Assembly (NCBI RefSeq): GCF_001655615.1
Contig: NZ_CP011567.1
Location: 3,667,001 to 3,731,000 of the forward strand
Source: Pseudomonas sp. GR 6-02
Lineage (GTDB): Bacteria > Pseudomonadota > Gammaproteobacteria > Pseudomonadales > Pseudomonadaceae
Direction: 5' to 3'
DNA: 64,000 nt
Part shown: one piece after another, positions 1 through 9,195 of the stretch
Layout of the letters: each line of letters opens with the position of its first letter
Numbering within the stretch: the first letter of the stretch is position 1
Translations under genes and position numbers: made by a program
Notes under the pieces: generated by a model
Database searches by the model: none
The model's input: the letters and a program-made list of their open reading frames with translations, nothing else
What the model was told of the DNA's origin: nothing

Positions 1-1
1 C

Positions 2-1105
2 GACCTGGAAAAAGCCGTCGAGTTCGACCAGAGTGCGCTGTTCAAGAAGATCTACGAAGAGGAATACGGCACCTTCGGCGGCCACCCGTTCAGCCTGTTG
101 GTGGGTGACTACACCTTCGGCCGGCACCCGCAGGACATCGGCCTGCTGGAGAAACTGTCGAACGTCGCGGCGGCCGCCCATGCGCCATTCATTGCCGCCG
201 CCAGCCCTCGGTTGTTCGACATGAACAGCTTCACCGAACTGGCCGTGCCACGGGATCTGTCGAAAGTGTTCGAGAGCCAGGAGCTGATCAAGTGGCGCTC
301 GTTCCGTGAAAGCGAAGATTCGCGCTACGTATCGCTGGTGCTGCCGCACTTCCTGCTGCGCCTGCCTTACGGTCCTGACACGTCGCCGGTGGAAGGCATC
401 AACTACGTCGAAGACGTCAACGGCAGCGACCACGGCAAATACCTGTGGGGCAACGCCGCGTGGGCCTTGTCGCAACGGATCACCGAAGCCTTCGCCAAAT
501 ACGGCTGGTGCGCGGCGATTCGCGGTGCCGAAGGCGGTGGTGCGGTGGAAGGCCTGCCGGCCCATACCTTCCGTACAACCTCCGGCGACCTGTCGCTCAA
601 ATGCCCGACCGAAGTGGCGATCACCGACCGTCGCGAGAAAGAGCTCAACGACCTCGGCTTCATCGCCCTGTGCCACAAGAAAAACAGCGACGTGGCGGTG
701 TTCTTCGGCGGCCAGACCACCAACAAGTCCAAGGTCTACAACACCAACGAGGCGAATGCCAACGCGCGGATTTCGGCGATGCTGCCGTACGTGCTCGCGG
801 CCTCGCGTTTCGCGCACTACCTGAAGGTGATCATGCGCGACAAAGTCGGCAGTTTCATGACCCGCGACAATGTGCAGACCTACCTCAACAACTGGATCGC
901 CGACTACGTGCTGATCAACGACAACGCGCCGCAAGAGATCAAGGCGCAGTACCCGTTGCGTGAAGCCCGGGTGGATGTGACCGAGGTCGCCGGCAAGCCC
1001 GGAGCCTACAAGGCCACGGTGTTCCTGCGGCCGCACTTCCAGCTTGAGGAACTGACCGCGTCGATCCGCCTGGTCGCGACCCTGCCGCCACCGGTAGCCG
1101 CCTAA
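2..1105 (+). CDS. tssC: TssC/VipB, type VI secretion sheath large subunit (5' partial)
   Basis: TssC pairs with TssB to form the contractile sheath around the Hcp tube in the cytoplasm. The reading frame is open from base 2, so the N-terminal part lies outside the window. Visible family features are the stretch [15 protein letters not shown] near the left edge, the [14 protein letters not shown] segment and the C-terminal part containing [10 protein letters not shown] and the beta-rich tail ending near [12 protein letters not shown]. These match the C-terminal two thirds of TssC (DUF877/VipB family). It is followed by an inverted repeat and then hcp, with tssEFGH downstream, which is normal T6SS gene order. 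The identification is secure; only the start is missing. Confidence 0.95.
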   Translation, partial: DLEKAVEFDQSALFKKIYEEEYGTFGGHPFSLLVGDYTFGRHPQDIGLLEKLSNVAAAAHAPFIAAASPRLFDMNSFTELAVPRDLSKVFESQELIKWRSFRESEDSRYVSLVLPHFLLRLPYGPDTSPVEGINYVEDVNGSDHGKYLWGNAAWALSQRITEAFAKYGWCAAIRGAEGGGAVEGLPAHTFRTTSGDLSLKCPTEVAITDRREKELNDLGFIALCHKKNSDVAVFFGGQTTNKSKVYNTNEANANARISAMLPYVLAASRFAHYLKVIMRDKVGSFMTRDNVQTYLNNWIADYVLINDNAPQEIKAQYPLREARVDVTEVAGKPGAYKATVFLRPHFQLEELTASIRLVATLPPPVAA

Positions 1106-1116
1106 AGTCGGTGAAA

Positions 1117-1215
1117 CCTCTGTGGCGAGGGGGCTTGCCCCCGTTGGGGCGCGCAGCGGCCCTTGCTTTTAGGTCTGCTGCGCAGCCCAACGGGGGCAAG
1201 CCCCCTCGCCACAGG
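1117..1215. repeat. REPIN-like long inverted repeat between tssC and hcp
   Basis: Two arms of about 30 bases (1117-1148 and 1186-1215) are inverted copies with the core GAGGGGGCTTGCCCCC and the flank TGTGGCG. The middle carries a second inner palindrome (GCGCAGC ... GCTGCGC). It is the GGGGCTTGCCCC variant of the family seen at 25410, 30408, 40692, 42510, 53051 and 57033. It sits inside the T6SS operon just upstream of hcp. Confidence 0.93.
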
Positions 1216-1273
1216 TTAAGGGTTCGGCAACCGTTCACGTGTCTAAATTGAATTTCTTCAGGAGTTTCATGCG

Positions 1274-1771
1274 ATGGATGCAATCATTCTCGACCTCGGC
1301 GGCGACATCAAAGGCGATAGCTTGCTTGAGGGTTACAAGGACAAGATCGAAGTCATGTCCTACAGCCACAACGTGGCCATGCAGGTGACCAATGACGTCA
1401 GCAACTCGGAGCGCACCTCCGGCAAGCCGCACATCGGCGAGTTCACCCTGACCAAGTTCGTCGACAGCTCGACGCCTTCCCTCAACGAATATTGCTGCGC
1501 CGGCAAACCGATCCCCGAAGCCAAGATCACCATCGGCCGTAACGCCGCCGAAGGCAGCGGTAAGCTGATGCCGTTCATCATCTACACACTGACCAACGTG
1601 GTGCTGTCCAATGTCAGCGTCAGTGGTGGTACGGGTGGCAAACCGGTGGAAACCATTTCCCTGAACTTCACCAAGATCAAGTGGGAGCTCACCGCCCAGA
1701 AAGACGACGGCACCAAGGAAGGCACGGCCGCCTCGACCTGGGACATGGCCGCCAACAAGCTCGTCAAGTAA
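1274..1771 (+). CDS. hcp: Hcp, type VI secretion inner-tube protein
   Basis: The 165-residue product has the length and motif order of Hcp1-family proteins: an N-terminal beta strand (MDAIILDLGGDIKGDS), the segment ending HIGEFTLTKFVDSSTP, and a C-terminal half with ISLNFTKIKWE. Hcp hexamers stack into the tube propelled by the TssBC sheath and are exported. ATG 1274 follows GGAG at about 1260. It is separated from tssC by the inverted repeat and lies 15 bp from tssE, so it may receive extra transcription or a stabilised transcript end. No C-terminal effector extension is present. Confidence 0.95.
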   Translation: MDAIILDLGGDIKGDSLLEGYKDKIEVMSYSHNVAMQVTNDVSNSERTSGKPHIGEFTLTKFVDSSTPSLNEYCCAGKPIPEAKITIGRNAAEGSGKLMPFIIYTLTNVVLSNVSVSGGTGGKPVETISLNFTKIKWELTAQKDDGTKEGTAASTWDMAANKLVK

Positions 1772-1786
1772 GCGGACGCGTCGGCC

Positions 1787-2230
1787 ATGGCAGGCACCGG
1801 CATGCTCCCACCGTTGTTCGAGCGCCTTGCCGCCAGCGAGGTCGACACCGTGCAGGTGTTCGATCGCCAGGGGCTGCTCGACTCGGTGCACACGGAGTTG
1901 CTGCGCCTATTCAACACCCGACGCGGCTCACGTCCGCTGACCTCTCCGCCGAGCATTCTCGACTACGGCATCGCTGACTGGACGGCCTTGCAACAGCAGC
2001 GCAGCGATGACCGTCGTCAGTTGGCGCGGGAAGTGCGCGAGGCCATCAGCCATTTCGAACCGCGCCTGCAACTGGGCGAGGTCCAGGTCAATCCGGTCCC
2101 CGGCCATCCGCAGCAACTGAGCATTCGGCTGGTGGGCGAGTTACGCAGCGGCCAGCAGCACTGGCCCGTGGCCTTTGTCATCGAGAAGGCCAGCCATGGT
2201 CTTGAGGTGCGTCATGAGCGACTCGATTGA
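1787..2230 (+). CDS. tssE: TssE, type VI secretion baseplate gp25-like subunit
   Basis: The 147-residue protein matches TssE (GPW/gp25 superfamily), a baseplate wedge component beneath the sheath. Diagnostic parts are LLRLFNTRRGSRP and PSILDYGIADW in the N-terminal half, and an acidic FEPRL helix followed by the beta strands of the gp25 fold. Length is typical. The start ATG 1787 has only a weak ribosome site (GCGGACG). The gene ends 17 bases inside the tssF start at 2214, so translation is probably coupled. Confidence 0.93.
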   Translation: MAGTGMLPPLFERLAASEVDTVQVFDRQGLLDSVHTELLRLFNTRRGSRPLTSPPSILDYGIADWTALQQQRSDDRRQLAREVREAISHFEPRLQLGEVQVNPVPGHPQQLSIRLVGELRSGQQHWPVAFVIEKASHGLEVRHERLD

Positions 2231-4007
2231 CCCGCAACTGCTCGATTACTACCAACGCGAACTGACCTGGCTGCGCCACGCCGGGAGCATTTTTGCCGAG
2301 CGTTATCCCAAGGTCGCCAGACGCCTGGAACTGTCCCCCGGTGAATGCCCCGACCCACATGTCGAACGACTGCTCGAAGGTTTCGCCCTGCTCGCCGCAC
2401 GCTTGCAACGGCGGCTCGATGACGATTACGCCGAGTTCAGCGACGCCTTGCTCGAACAGCTTTACCCGTTGGCCATGCGGCCGCTGCCGTCCTGCGCGAT
2501 CGTGCAGTTCGAGCCGGATCCGAGCAAGGGCAACCTGAACGATGGTTATCCGTTGCCGCGCGATACACCGCTATTCGTCACCACCAGCAAAGGCGAGAGC
2601 ATCCACTTTCGCACCAGCGCTGCGGTTCGATTGTGGCCGGTGGAAATCGACGAAGCGCTGCTGCTGGGCAGCGATGAAGCACAGGCCCTGACCGGTGTGG
2701 CGCAGGCGCGTTCGGCCCTGCGCCTGAGCCTGCGTTGCCTGGGTGAGAGCCAGTGGTCGACGCTGGCCATCAAACAATTGCGCGTGCACCTGGCCGCCTC
2801 ACCGGTGATCAACGCCTGCCTGTATGACCTGCTCGGCGCCCACGCGGTGAAGGTGCTGGCCGGACCGGTCGGCAGCGTGCCGGTCATGCTGGCGGGGTTA
2901 CCGCAAATCGTCGGTTTTGCCAGCGACGAAGTGCTGTTGCCGGATGAGGACGGCGTGCATCCGGGCATGCGCCTGCTCGCCGAGTACTTTGCGTTCCCGG
3001 ACAAATTCAACTTCTTCGACATTCCATTGGCCGGCGCCTCCATCGACAGCCAGACGCTGTACCTGTACATCGTGTTCGACCGCGCCCCGGCCAACCGCCT
3101 GCACCTTCAGGCCAGCGACTTCGCCCTGGGCTGCGCACCGGTGATCAACCTGTTTCCACGAACCTCGGAACCACTGCGCCCGGACGGCACCCGCAGCGAG
3201 TATCGCCTGGTCGCCGACAGTCACCGGGAAAACAGCGTCGAGATCCACAGCATCCGCGCCATGCGCGCCAGCTCAAGCCAGGGCGTGCAACGGGTGCCAG
3301 CGTATTACGGCAGTCAGCATATCGGCGGCGACAAACAATGCTATTGGCATACGCGACGGGTCAGCGGCATGACCCCGAATCGTCTGGGCACCGACCTGAT
3401 GGTGAGTCTGGTGGACACCCGGCTCGATCCGCTGACCGAGGCCAGCGAATACAGCCTCACCGGGGAACTGCTGTGCACCAACCGGCATCTGGCCCAGAGC
3501 CTGCCGGCCGGCACCCCCCTGGGTTTCGAACGACCGGGGCCGGTGGCCTGGGCCCGTTTGCGTAACCCGCCGAGCCCGCAGAGTTTGCCGCGACTGGATG
3601 GCGAATCCCGTTGGCGGCTGGTGTCGCAACTGACCCTCAATCATTTGTCACTGGTCGAGGGGCCGCAAGCGCTGGATGCCCTCAAGGAAATCCTCCAGTT
3701 GCACAACCTGCGTGACGAGGCCAGCGCCTTGCGGCAAATCGACGGCTTGTTAAGCCTCGGCTGCGAACGGGTGATCGCCCATGTTGGTGAAGACGCGTGG
3801 CGCGGCTGGCGCAATGGGCTGGAGGTCCGGCTGCAACTCGATCCGCAGCATTTCGTCGGCAGCAGCGCGGTGTTGTTTTCCGCAGTGCTGGCGCAGTTCT
3901 TTTCACTCTATGCCACGGCCAATCGCTTCGTGCGCACGGTTCTGGTCCAGTCAGACAAGGAGGTCAAGACATGGCAACCCCAAGCCGGCATGCCGCTGTC
4001 CCTCTGA
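2214..4007 (+). CDS. tssF: TssF, type VI secretion baseplate subunit
   Basis: TssF forms the baseplate wedge with TssG, TssK and TssE. The 597-residue product starts MSDSIDPQLLDYYQRELTWL, the usual TssF N terminus (LLxYYxRELxxL), followed by the conserved PDPHVERLLEGFALLAARLQ. The C-terminal part carries the FFSLYATANRFVRTVL segment typical of the family. The open frame extends upstream to 2175, but ATG 2214 matches the family start. The 3' end overlaps tssG (start 3971) by 37 bp, as is common for this pair. Confidence 0.95.
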   Translation: MSDSIDPQLLDYYQRELTWLRHAGSIFAERYPKVARRLELSPGECPDPHVERLLEGFALLAARLQRRLDDDYAEFSDALLEQLYPLAMRPLPSCAIVQFEPDPSKGNLNDGYPLPRDTPLFVTTSKGESIHFRTSAAVRLWPVEIDEALLLGSDEAQALTGVAQARSALRLSLRCLGESQWSTLAIKQLRVHLAASPVINACLYDLLGAHAVKVLAGPVGSVPVMLAGLPQIVGFASDEVLLPDEDGVHPGMRLLAEYFAFPDKFNFFDIPLAGASIDSQTLYLYIVFDRAPANRLHLQASDFALGCAPVINLFPRTSEPLRPDGTRSEYRLVADSHRENSVEIHSIRAMRASSSQGVQRVPAYYGSQHIGGDKQCYWHTRRVSGMTPNRLGTDLMVSLVDTRLDPLTEASEYSLTGELLCTNRHLAQSLPAGTPLGFERPGPVAWARLRNPPSPQSLPRLDGESRWRLVSQLTLNHLSLVEGPQALDALKEILQLHNLRDEASALRQIDGLLSLGCERVIAHVGEDAWRGWRNGLEVRLQLDPQHFVGSSAVLFSAVLAQFFSLYATANRFVRTVLVQSDKEVKTWQPQAGMPLSL

Positions 4008-4996
4008 GTCTGAGTCAGAAGCTGCGGCGCGATCCGCAGGCGTTCGAGTTGTTGCAGGCGTTGTTGCTGCTGGAACGCGAACACCCGCAAGCCGAATCCC
4101 TGGGCAGCGGCACCGCCCCTCAAGCGGAAGCCTTGCGCCTGCGCGGGCCGTTGACGCCGCTGTTTTCCGCCAGCGAAATCGAAAGTCTGACCCTGGACGC
4201 GGGCCAGCCACCGACGCTCACGACACCAGTGTTTGGCCTCGGCGGGCCGGACGGCCCCCTGCCCTACGCCTATCAGGAATGGCTGCAACAACGGGCCCGG
4301 GCCAAGGACTATGCCCCGGCCGAATTCCTCGACCTGTTCCAGCATCGCTTGCTCAGCCTGCTGTACAAGGTGATGCGCAAACACCGGATCGCCGTCGGCT
4401 TCACAGCCCCCGGCGCATCGCCGGTGCAGGCGCAACTGCGGGCGCTGACCGGGCTGTTGCCCAAAGCCTTGCAGGAACGCCAGGCCGTACCCGACTCTGC
4501 GGTACTGGCGTGCAGCGCGCTATTTGCCGACGGTCGTCGTTCCCTGGCCGGTTTCGCCGCGATCGTGCGCGAGCACTTCGAACTGCCGGTAGAACTCAGC
4601 GCCTATGAAGGTGCCTGGCGGGAGATTCCGCCGGCCAGTCGCAGTCGCCTGCAACCGGGTGGGCGCAACCTGCAACTGGGTCGTAGCGCGGTGGCCGGCA
4701 CTCGGGTCTGGGATGAACACGCCGGCATCCGCCTGACCCTCGGCCCGCTGACCTCGGCGCAGGCGGCGCGGTTTCTGCCGGACGGTGAAGCCCATCCGGC
4801 GCTGGCCAGTCTCAGCGCGCTGTATTTCGGCCCCGACCTGGATTGCACACTGGTGCTGTTGGTGCGCGGTGCCAGTCCGATGAAACTCGGTCGTCAGGCC
4901 CCGCCCTTGCTCAGTTGGAACGGCGGCCTGCAACGCCAGACCAGCCTTGCCGTGCAACGGATCGAAACCCGCCTTCGTCAGCTGGAGATCACCTGA
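3971..4996 (+). CDS. tssG: TssG, type VI secretion baseplate subunit
   Basis: TssG is the second wedge subunit of the T6SS baseplate. The 341-residue product shows the DPQAFELLQALLLLER helix, the FGLGGPDGPLPYAYQEWL motif and FLDLFQHRLLSLLYKV, all hallmarks of TssG (DUF1305). The open frame continues upstream inside tssF, but ATG 3971 gives the normal family N terminus and is preceded by AAGGAGGTC. It overlaps tssF and is followed two bases later by tssH. Confidence 0.95.
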   Translation: MATPSRHAAVPLSLSQKLRRDPQAFELLQALLLLEREHPQAESLGSGTAPQAEALRLRGPLTPLFSASEIESLTLDAGQPPTLTTPVFGLGGPDGPLPYAYQEWLQQRARAKDYAPAEFLDLFQHRLLSLLYKVMRKHRIAVGFTAPGASPVQAQLRALTGLLPKALQERQAVPDSAVLACSALFADGRRSLAGFAAIVREHFELPVELSAYEGAWREIPPASRSRLQPGGRNLQLGRSAVAGTRVWDEHAGIRLTLGPLTSAQAARFLPDGEAHPALASLSALYFGPDLDCTLVLLVRGASPMKLGRQAPPLLSWNGGLQRQTSLAVQRIETRLRQLEIT

Positions 4997-4998
4997 AC

Positions 4999-7542
4999 AT
5001 GGAACTGGCCAGTCTGATCGGACGCCTCAACCCGGACAACCGCCGCGCCCTCGAACGGGCCGCGCAGCGCTGCCTGCAACGGGGTCATCATTACGTCGAA
5101 ATCGAACACTTGCTGCTGGAGTTGCTGGACATCGAGGGCGGTGACTTCGCCTGGCTGCTGCCGCGTTTCGGACTGGAGCGCGATGCCCTGACGGCGGAAA
5201 TCAACAAGGCCCTGGAACTGTTCAAATCCGGCAGCACCCGCACCCCGGCGCTTTCGGCGCACACCATCGGCCTGCTTGAAGACGCGGTGGTTCAGGCCAG
5301 TGTGCTTGGCCTGGAGAGCATCCGCTCCGGTTTGCTGCTACTGGCCCTGCTCGACCGTGATGAACGTCGCAGCCTGCTGCTCAATAGCGCCTCGTCGCTG
5401 TTGAAAATTCCACGGGAAGCCTTGCGCAGTAATTTGCTGGAGTGGACCGAAAACTCGCGCGAACACGTTGGCGGCACGCGGCCGGTCAGTGCCGGCCATC
5501 CGCAACCGAAACAGGATTCGGTGCTCGACCAGTTCACCCAGGACCTGACCGCCGATGCCCACGCCGGGCGCATCGACCCCATCGTCGGCCGCGACGGCGA
5601 GATTCGTCAGTGCATCGACATCCTGCTGCGCCGTCGGCAGAACAACCCGATCCTGGTCGGCGCACCGGGGGTGGGCAAAACGGCGGTGGTCGAAGGCCTG
5701 GCGTTGCGCATTGCCGCCGGCGATGTGCCGCCGTCGTTGCAGGAAGTCAGCCTGCGGGTACTCGACCTCGGTCTGTTGCAAGCTGGCGCCGGGGTCAAGG
5801 GCGAGTTCGAGCAGCGCCTCAAAGGCGTGATCGACGCGGTGCGCAGCGCCGACAAACCGATCATTCTGTTCATCGACGAAGCCCACACCCTGATTGGTGC
5901 TGGCGGCGCGGAAGGCGGCAGCGACGCGGCCAACCTGCTCAAACCGGCGCTGGCCCGTGGCGAGTTGCGCACCCTGGCCGCGACCACCTGGCTTGAGTAC
6001 AAAAAATACTTCGAAAAAGACCCCGCCCTCGCCCGGCGATTTCAGTTGGTGCAAGTCGAGGAACCGGACGAAATCACCGCTGTGGAAATGCTCCGTGGCG
6101 TGGCTGCGAAACTGGAACAGCATCACGGCGTGCAGGTGCTGGACGCGGCGATCCATGAAGCGGTGAAACTGTCCCACCGCTACATCTCCGGGCGCCAGTT
6201 ACCGGACAAGGCCATCAGCGTGCTCGACACCGCGTGCGCCCGGGTCGCCCTCGGCCAGCACGACGTGCCGCCACCGCTGGAAAGCCTGCGCCATCGTCAG
6301 CAGAGCCTCAAGGAGGAAGTCGAACGCCTGCGTCGCGAACAGGCCACCGGGCTCGATCACCGTGAACGCATCACCCTGCTGGAAACCGAATCCGTGGGTA
6401 ACGTGCAGGCCATTCGCGAGCTGGAAACCCGTTGGAACGAAGAACGGGTCGCCGTGCGCGAACTGCTGGAAACCCGTCGCGAATTACTCGCCTTGAGCGA
6501 ACGCGCCGACAACGACAAACCGGACGAAGCCACCGACAGCCACATCGATCATCTGGCCGCCGAACTGGTGCGCCTGGAGGCTGGGCTGGATGCCATTCGC
6601 CAGGACGATCCGCTGGTGCCGGAACAGGTCGACGGCAAAACCGTGGCCGCCGTGATCGCCGGATGGACCGGCATCCCGGTGGGCAAGATGCTCGCCGACG
6701 AAGCCCACGCCGTGCGCACCCTCGGCCAGCGCATGGGACTGCGGGTGATGGGCCAAAGCACTGCGTTGAACACCATCGCCCAACGCCTGCAAGCCTACCG
6801 CGCCGGCCTCACCGACCCGCAAAAACCGGTCGGCGTGTTCCTGCTGGTCGGCCCCACCGGCGTCGGAAAGACCGAAACCGCTTACGCCCTGGCCGACGCG
6901 CTGTATGGCGGCGAACGCAACCTGATCAGCATCAACCTTTCCGAATACCAGGAAGCCCACACCGTCAGCCAACTCAAAGGCGCCCCACCCGGCTACGTCG
7001 GCTACGGCAGCGGCGGTGTACTCACCGAAGCGGTGCGGCGCAAACCCTATTCGGTGGTGCTGCTCGACGAAATCGAAAAGGCCCATCCGGACGTGCTCGA
7101 AGCCTTCTACAACGTCTTCGACAAAGGCGTGATGGAAGACGGCACCGGGCTGGTGGTGGACTTCAAAAACACCGTAATGCTCGCCACCAGCAACGTCGGG
7201 GCTGAGTTGCTGCTCGACACACCGACCGCGCAACTGGGCACCGATGCCTTCAACGAAGCGCTGCATCACGTGCTGCTGAAAGCCTTTCGCCCGGCGTTTC
7301 TGGCGCGCATGACGGTGGTGGCGTATCGGCCACTGGATGAAGCGACGCTGGAAGGGATTGTGCTGGCGAAGCTGGAGAAATTGCGCGGCCGGTACAAGGC
7401 TGCGACCGGGAAACAGTTTGAGTTCGATGCCGGGATTGTGCAGGCGGTGTTGGCCAAGTGCAGTGCGGCGGGTGCGAGGGATGTCGAGAATGTGTTGATG
7501 ACGCAGGTGACGGGGAAGTTGGCGGAGTGGGTGTTGGAGTAA
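4999..7542 (+). CDS. tssH: TssH/ClpV, AAA+ ATPase that recycles the T6SS sheath
   Basis: ClpV disassembles contracted TssBC sheaths. The 847-residue protein has a Clp-N domain (residues about 1-150), a first AAA+ module with Walker A GAPGVGKT near residue 221 and Walker B ILFIDEAHT, a middle coiled-coil rich in Glu and Arg (about 420-520), and a second AAA+ module with Walker A GPTGVGKT near residue 617 and VVLLDEIEKAHPDV. The domain order is that of ClpB/ClpV; the T6SS setting makes it ClpV. ATG 4999 lies 2 bp after the tssG stop; the longer frame from 4843 is tssG sequence read out of frame. Confidence 0.95.
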   Translation: MELASLIGRLNPDNRRALERAAQRCLQRGHHYVEIEHLLLELLDIEGGDFAWLLPRFGLERDALTAEINKALELFKSGSTRTPALSAHTIGLLEDAVVQASVLGLESIRSGLLLLALLDRDERRSLLLNSASSLLKIPREALRSNLLEWTENSREHVGGTRPVSAGHPQPKQDSVLDQFTQDLTADAHAGRIDPIVGRDGEIRQCIDILLRRRQNNPILVGAPGVGKTAVVEGLALRIAAGDVPPSLQEVSLRVLDLGLLQAGAGVKGEFEQRLKGVIDAVRSADKPIILFIDEAHTLIGAGGAEGGSDAANLLKPALARGELRTLAATTWLEYKKYFEKDPALARRFQLVQVEEPDEITAVEMLRGVAAKLEQHHGVQVLDAAIHEAVKLSHRYISGRQLPDKAISVLDTACARVALGQHDVPPPLESLRHRQQSLKEEVERLRREQATGLDHRERITLLETESVGNVQAIRELETRWNEERVAVRELLETRRELLALSERADNDKPDEATDSHIDHLAAELVRLEAGLDAIRQDDPLVPEQVDGKTVAAVIAGWTGIPVGKMLADEAHAVRTLGQRMGLRVMGQSTALNTIAQRLQAYRAGLTDPQKPVGVFLLVGPTGVGKTETAYALADALYGGERNLISINLSEYQEAHTVSQLKGAPPGYVGYGSGGVLTEAVRRKPYSVVLLDEIEKAHPDVLEAFYNVFDKGVMEDGTGLVVDFKNTVMLATSNVGAELLLDTPTAQLGTDAFNEALHHVLLKAFRPAFLARMTVVAYRPLDEATLEGIVLAKLEKLRGRYKAATGKQFEFDAGIVQAVLAKCSAAGARDVENVLMTQVTGKLAEWVLE

Positions 7543-7682
7543 CTCCCGGACGACTGACTCTCTTGTGTAAACAGGAGCAAAGTGTAAACCCGAAGATGTC
7601 GCATAGCAGAGGAAGCAGTTGCCATGTGCTGTGCTGGTTATTTTTCGATGAAGGTAGTGCAGCCAATATGAGGTAAGTCATC

Positions 7683-9134
7683 ATGCCGACCCGACTGATA
7701 ATAGGCGCAGGCGTTTCCGCTGCAGTGTTCCTGAACACCTCATCCGATGGCTATAAAACTGTAGTTGTCGGTGAGGATGGACTATGGGCAAAACTCGTAG
7801 AACACCCCATGGGCCAGCCCGCCCACCTCCTGCACTTACCGGGTTCTCCACCACCGTCGTTCACGGTTGCCAATGGTGAAATGAGCCTGGACAACTTCCT
7901 CTCCTCAGGTGTTTTTCAGCAAGGCGTCAGTGAAATCGTCAAAGGTAGTCGCTACGGTCACAATCCTTCACGCAAGGTACGGCGGATATCCAAGTCACTC
8001 ACCCAACCAGGAAATTACGTCGCCTGGTTTGATACCTCGCATGCCTTAATCGTTGAAAAAATAGTGATTGCCACCGGCATTGGCGCCCAACGTAAACCGC
8101 CCAAAATAACAGGAACACCTGCGCCCGGTGTTGAATACTCACAAGTTATCGAAGGTATCGAATTTCTTGAAGACGAGGAGCAACAAGTTCCCAATATTGA
8201 CCGCGCTATCTACGGCGGTAGCGCCACCGCCGCCTGGGTGGTCGATATTGCCAGCAAACACTCGCCAAAGATGAACTGGCTTGCCCGCCCCGGCGGCTCC
8301 GAATTCACGGGAGCAGTACTGCCTGGGGCCAGGAATGCAAAGATCATCAAGCTTTGCGAAACTCACAACCTGCAGTTATTAAAAGAGGTTACCGAGGTCG
8401 AATATGTTGGTGAACGGTTGCATATACACGTCAAAGACGAAGATTTCTGTTATATCGCCGATCAGTTCATTTATTCATTAGGCGGGGACGACAACCCTAC
8501 TGTTACGGATCATATCTATCAGGTAATGGACCCAGACATCAGGGATGACCTTTCTCCTATCCTCGACGCCAGCGGTGCATTAGGCACGCAATACAAAAGT
8601 GTATTGGCACTGGGCACCAGTGACAACGGAGTGATGATTGTCGGTGCTGCCACTTACAACTTCACCGCCATGACAGTCAATCCTACCTCAGGAAAACCGG
8701 TTCCCACTAAAAAGAAACCGGCACCCATGGCCCATTTACCCTGGAATGCTCAAGTTCCCGATGGTATCGCCGTGGTGGTGGCCAGTATTTCTGCCCTGAA
8801 CCACTATATTCCCATCAAACAGCGTCTGACACTCAACTATCAGAACACCTATCAGGAATATGCCATTACTGAAAACAACACCAACATAAATCTGGCAGAC
8901 GCCAACCAATTAGCCGTATTGTTCACCTTAATGTTTGACGAGTTATCGGCCAATCAGATCAACGATCTTGTGATTCGGACCATCATGGCCCGCAGCAGAA
9001 AAACCAAGGGTAGCACTGAGGTATTCGGCCTCAGCAAACGCGACTTCTACAACCTTATCAAGTCGAGAATTAGTTTCATATCAGACACTTCAATAGATGA
9101 ACGCTGCTCATTGGCCGGACTTAAGCTTAGTTGA
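7683..9134 (+). CDS. FAD/NAD(P)-binding oxidoreductase-like protein in the T6SS locus, function unknown
   Basis: The 483-residue product begins LIIGAGVSAAVFL, a Rossmann dinucleotide motif at the extreme N terminus. A second one, YGGSATAAWVVDIA, lies near residue 178, and ATGIGAQRKPP lies between them. This is the layout of two-dinucleotide-binding flavoproteins (glutathione reductase/FMO-like). A C-terminal region (about 360-483) matches nothing I recognise. No signal peptide or membrane segment is visible. ATG 7683 follows GAGG with 9-base spacing. Base composition is clearly more AT-rich than tssH and vgrG, with TTA, ATA and AAT codons, suggesting later acquisition. It sits between tssH and vgrG, where cargo or accessory genes are often found. 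A role as effector, effector modifier or unrelated insertion is open. Confidence 0.7.
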   Translation: MPTRLIIGAGVSAAVFLNTSSDGYKTVVVGEDGLWAKLVEHPMGQPAHLLHLPGSPPPSFTVANGEMSLDNFLSSGVFQQGVSEIVKGSRYGHNPSRKVRRISKSLTQPGNYVAWFDTSHALIVEKIVIATGIGAQRKPPKITGTPAPGVEYSQVIEGIEFLEDEEQQVPNIDRAIYGGSATAAWVVDIASKHSPKMNWLARPGGSEFTGAVLPGARNAKIIKLCETHNLQLLKEVTEVEYVGERLHIHVKDEDFCYIADQFIYSLGGDDNPTVTDHIYQVMDPDIRDDLSPILDASGALGTQYKSVLALGTSDNGVMIVGAATYNFTAMTVNPTSGKPVPTKKKPAPMAHLPWNAQVPDGIAVVVASISALNHYIPIKQRLTLNYQNTYQEYAITENNTNINLADANQLAVLFTLMFDELSANQINDLVIRTIMARSRKTKGSTEVFGLSKRDFYNLIKSRISFISDTSIDERCSLAGLKLS

Positions 9135-9195
9135 TGCCGCCGCGCCAAGAATGGTTCGCTGCGAAGCTGATTCATTGACCACCTGAGGCTACTTG

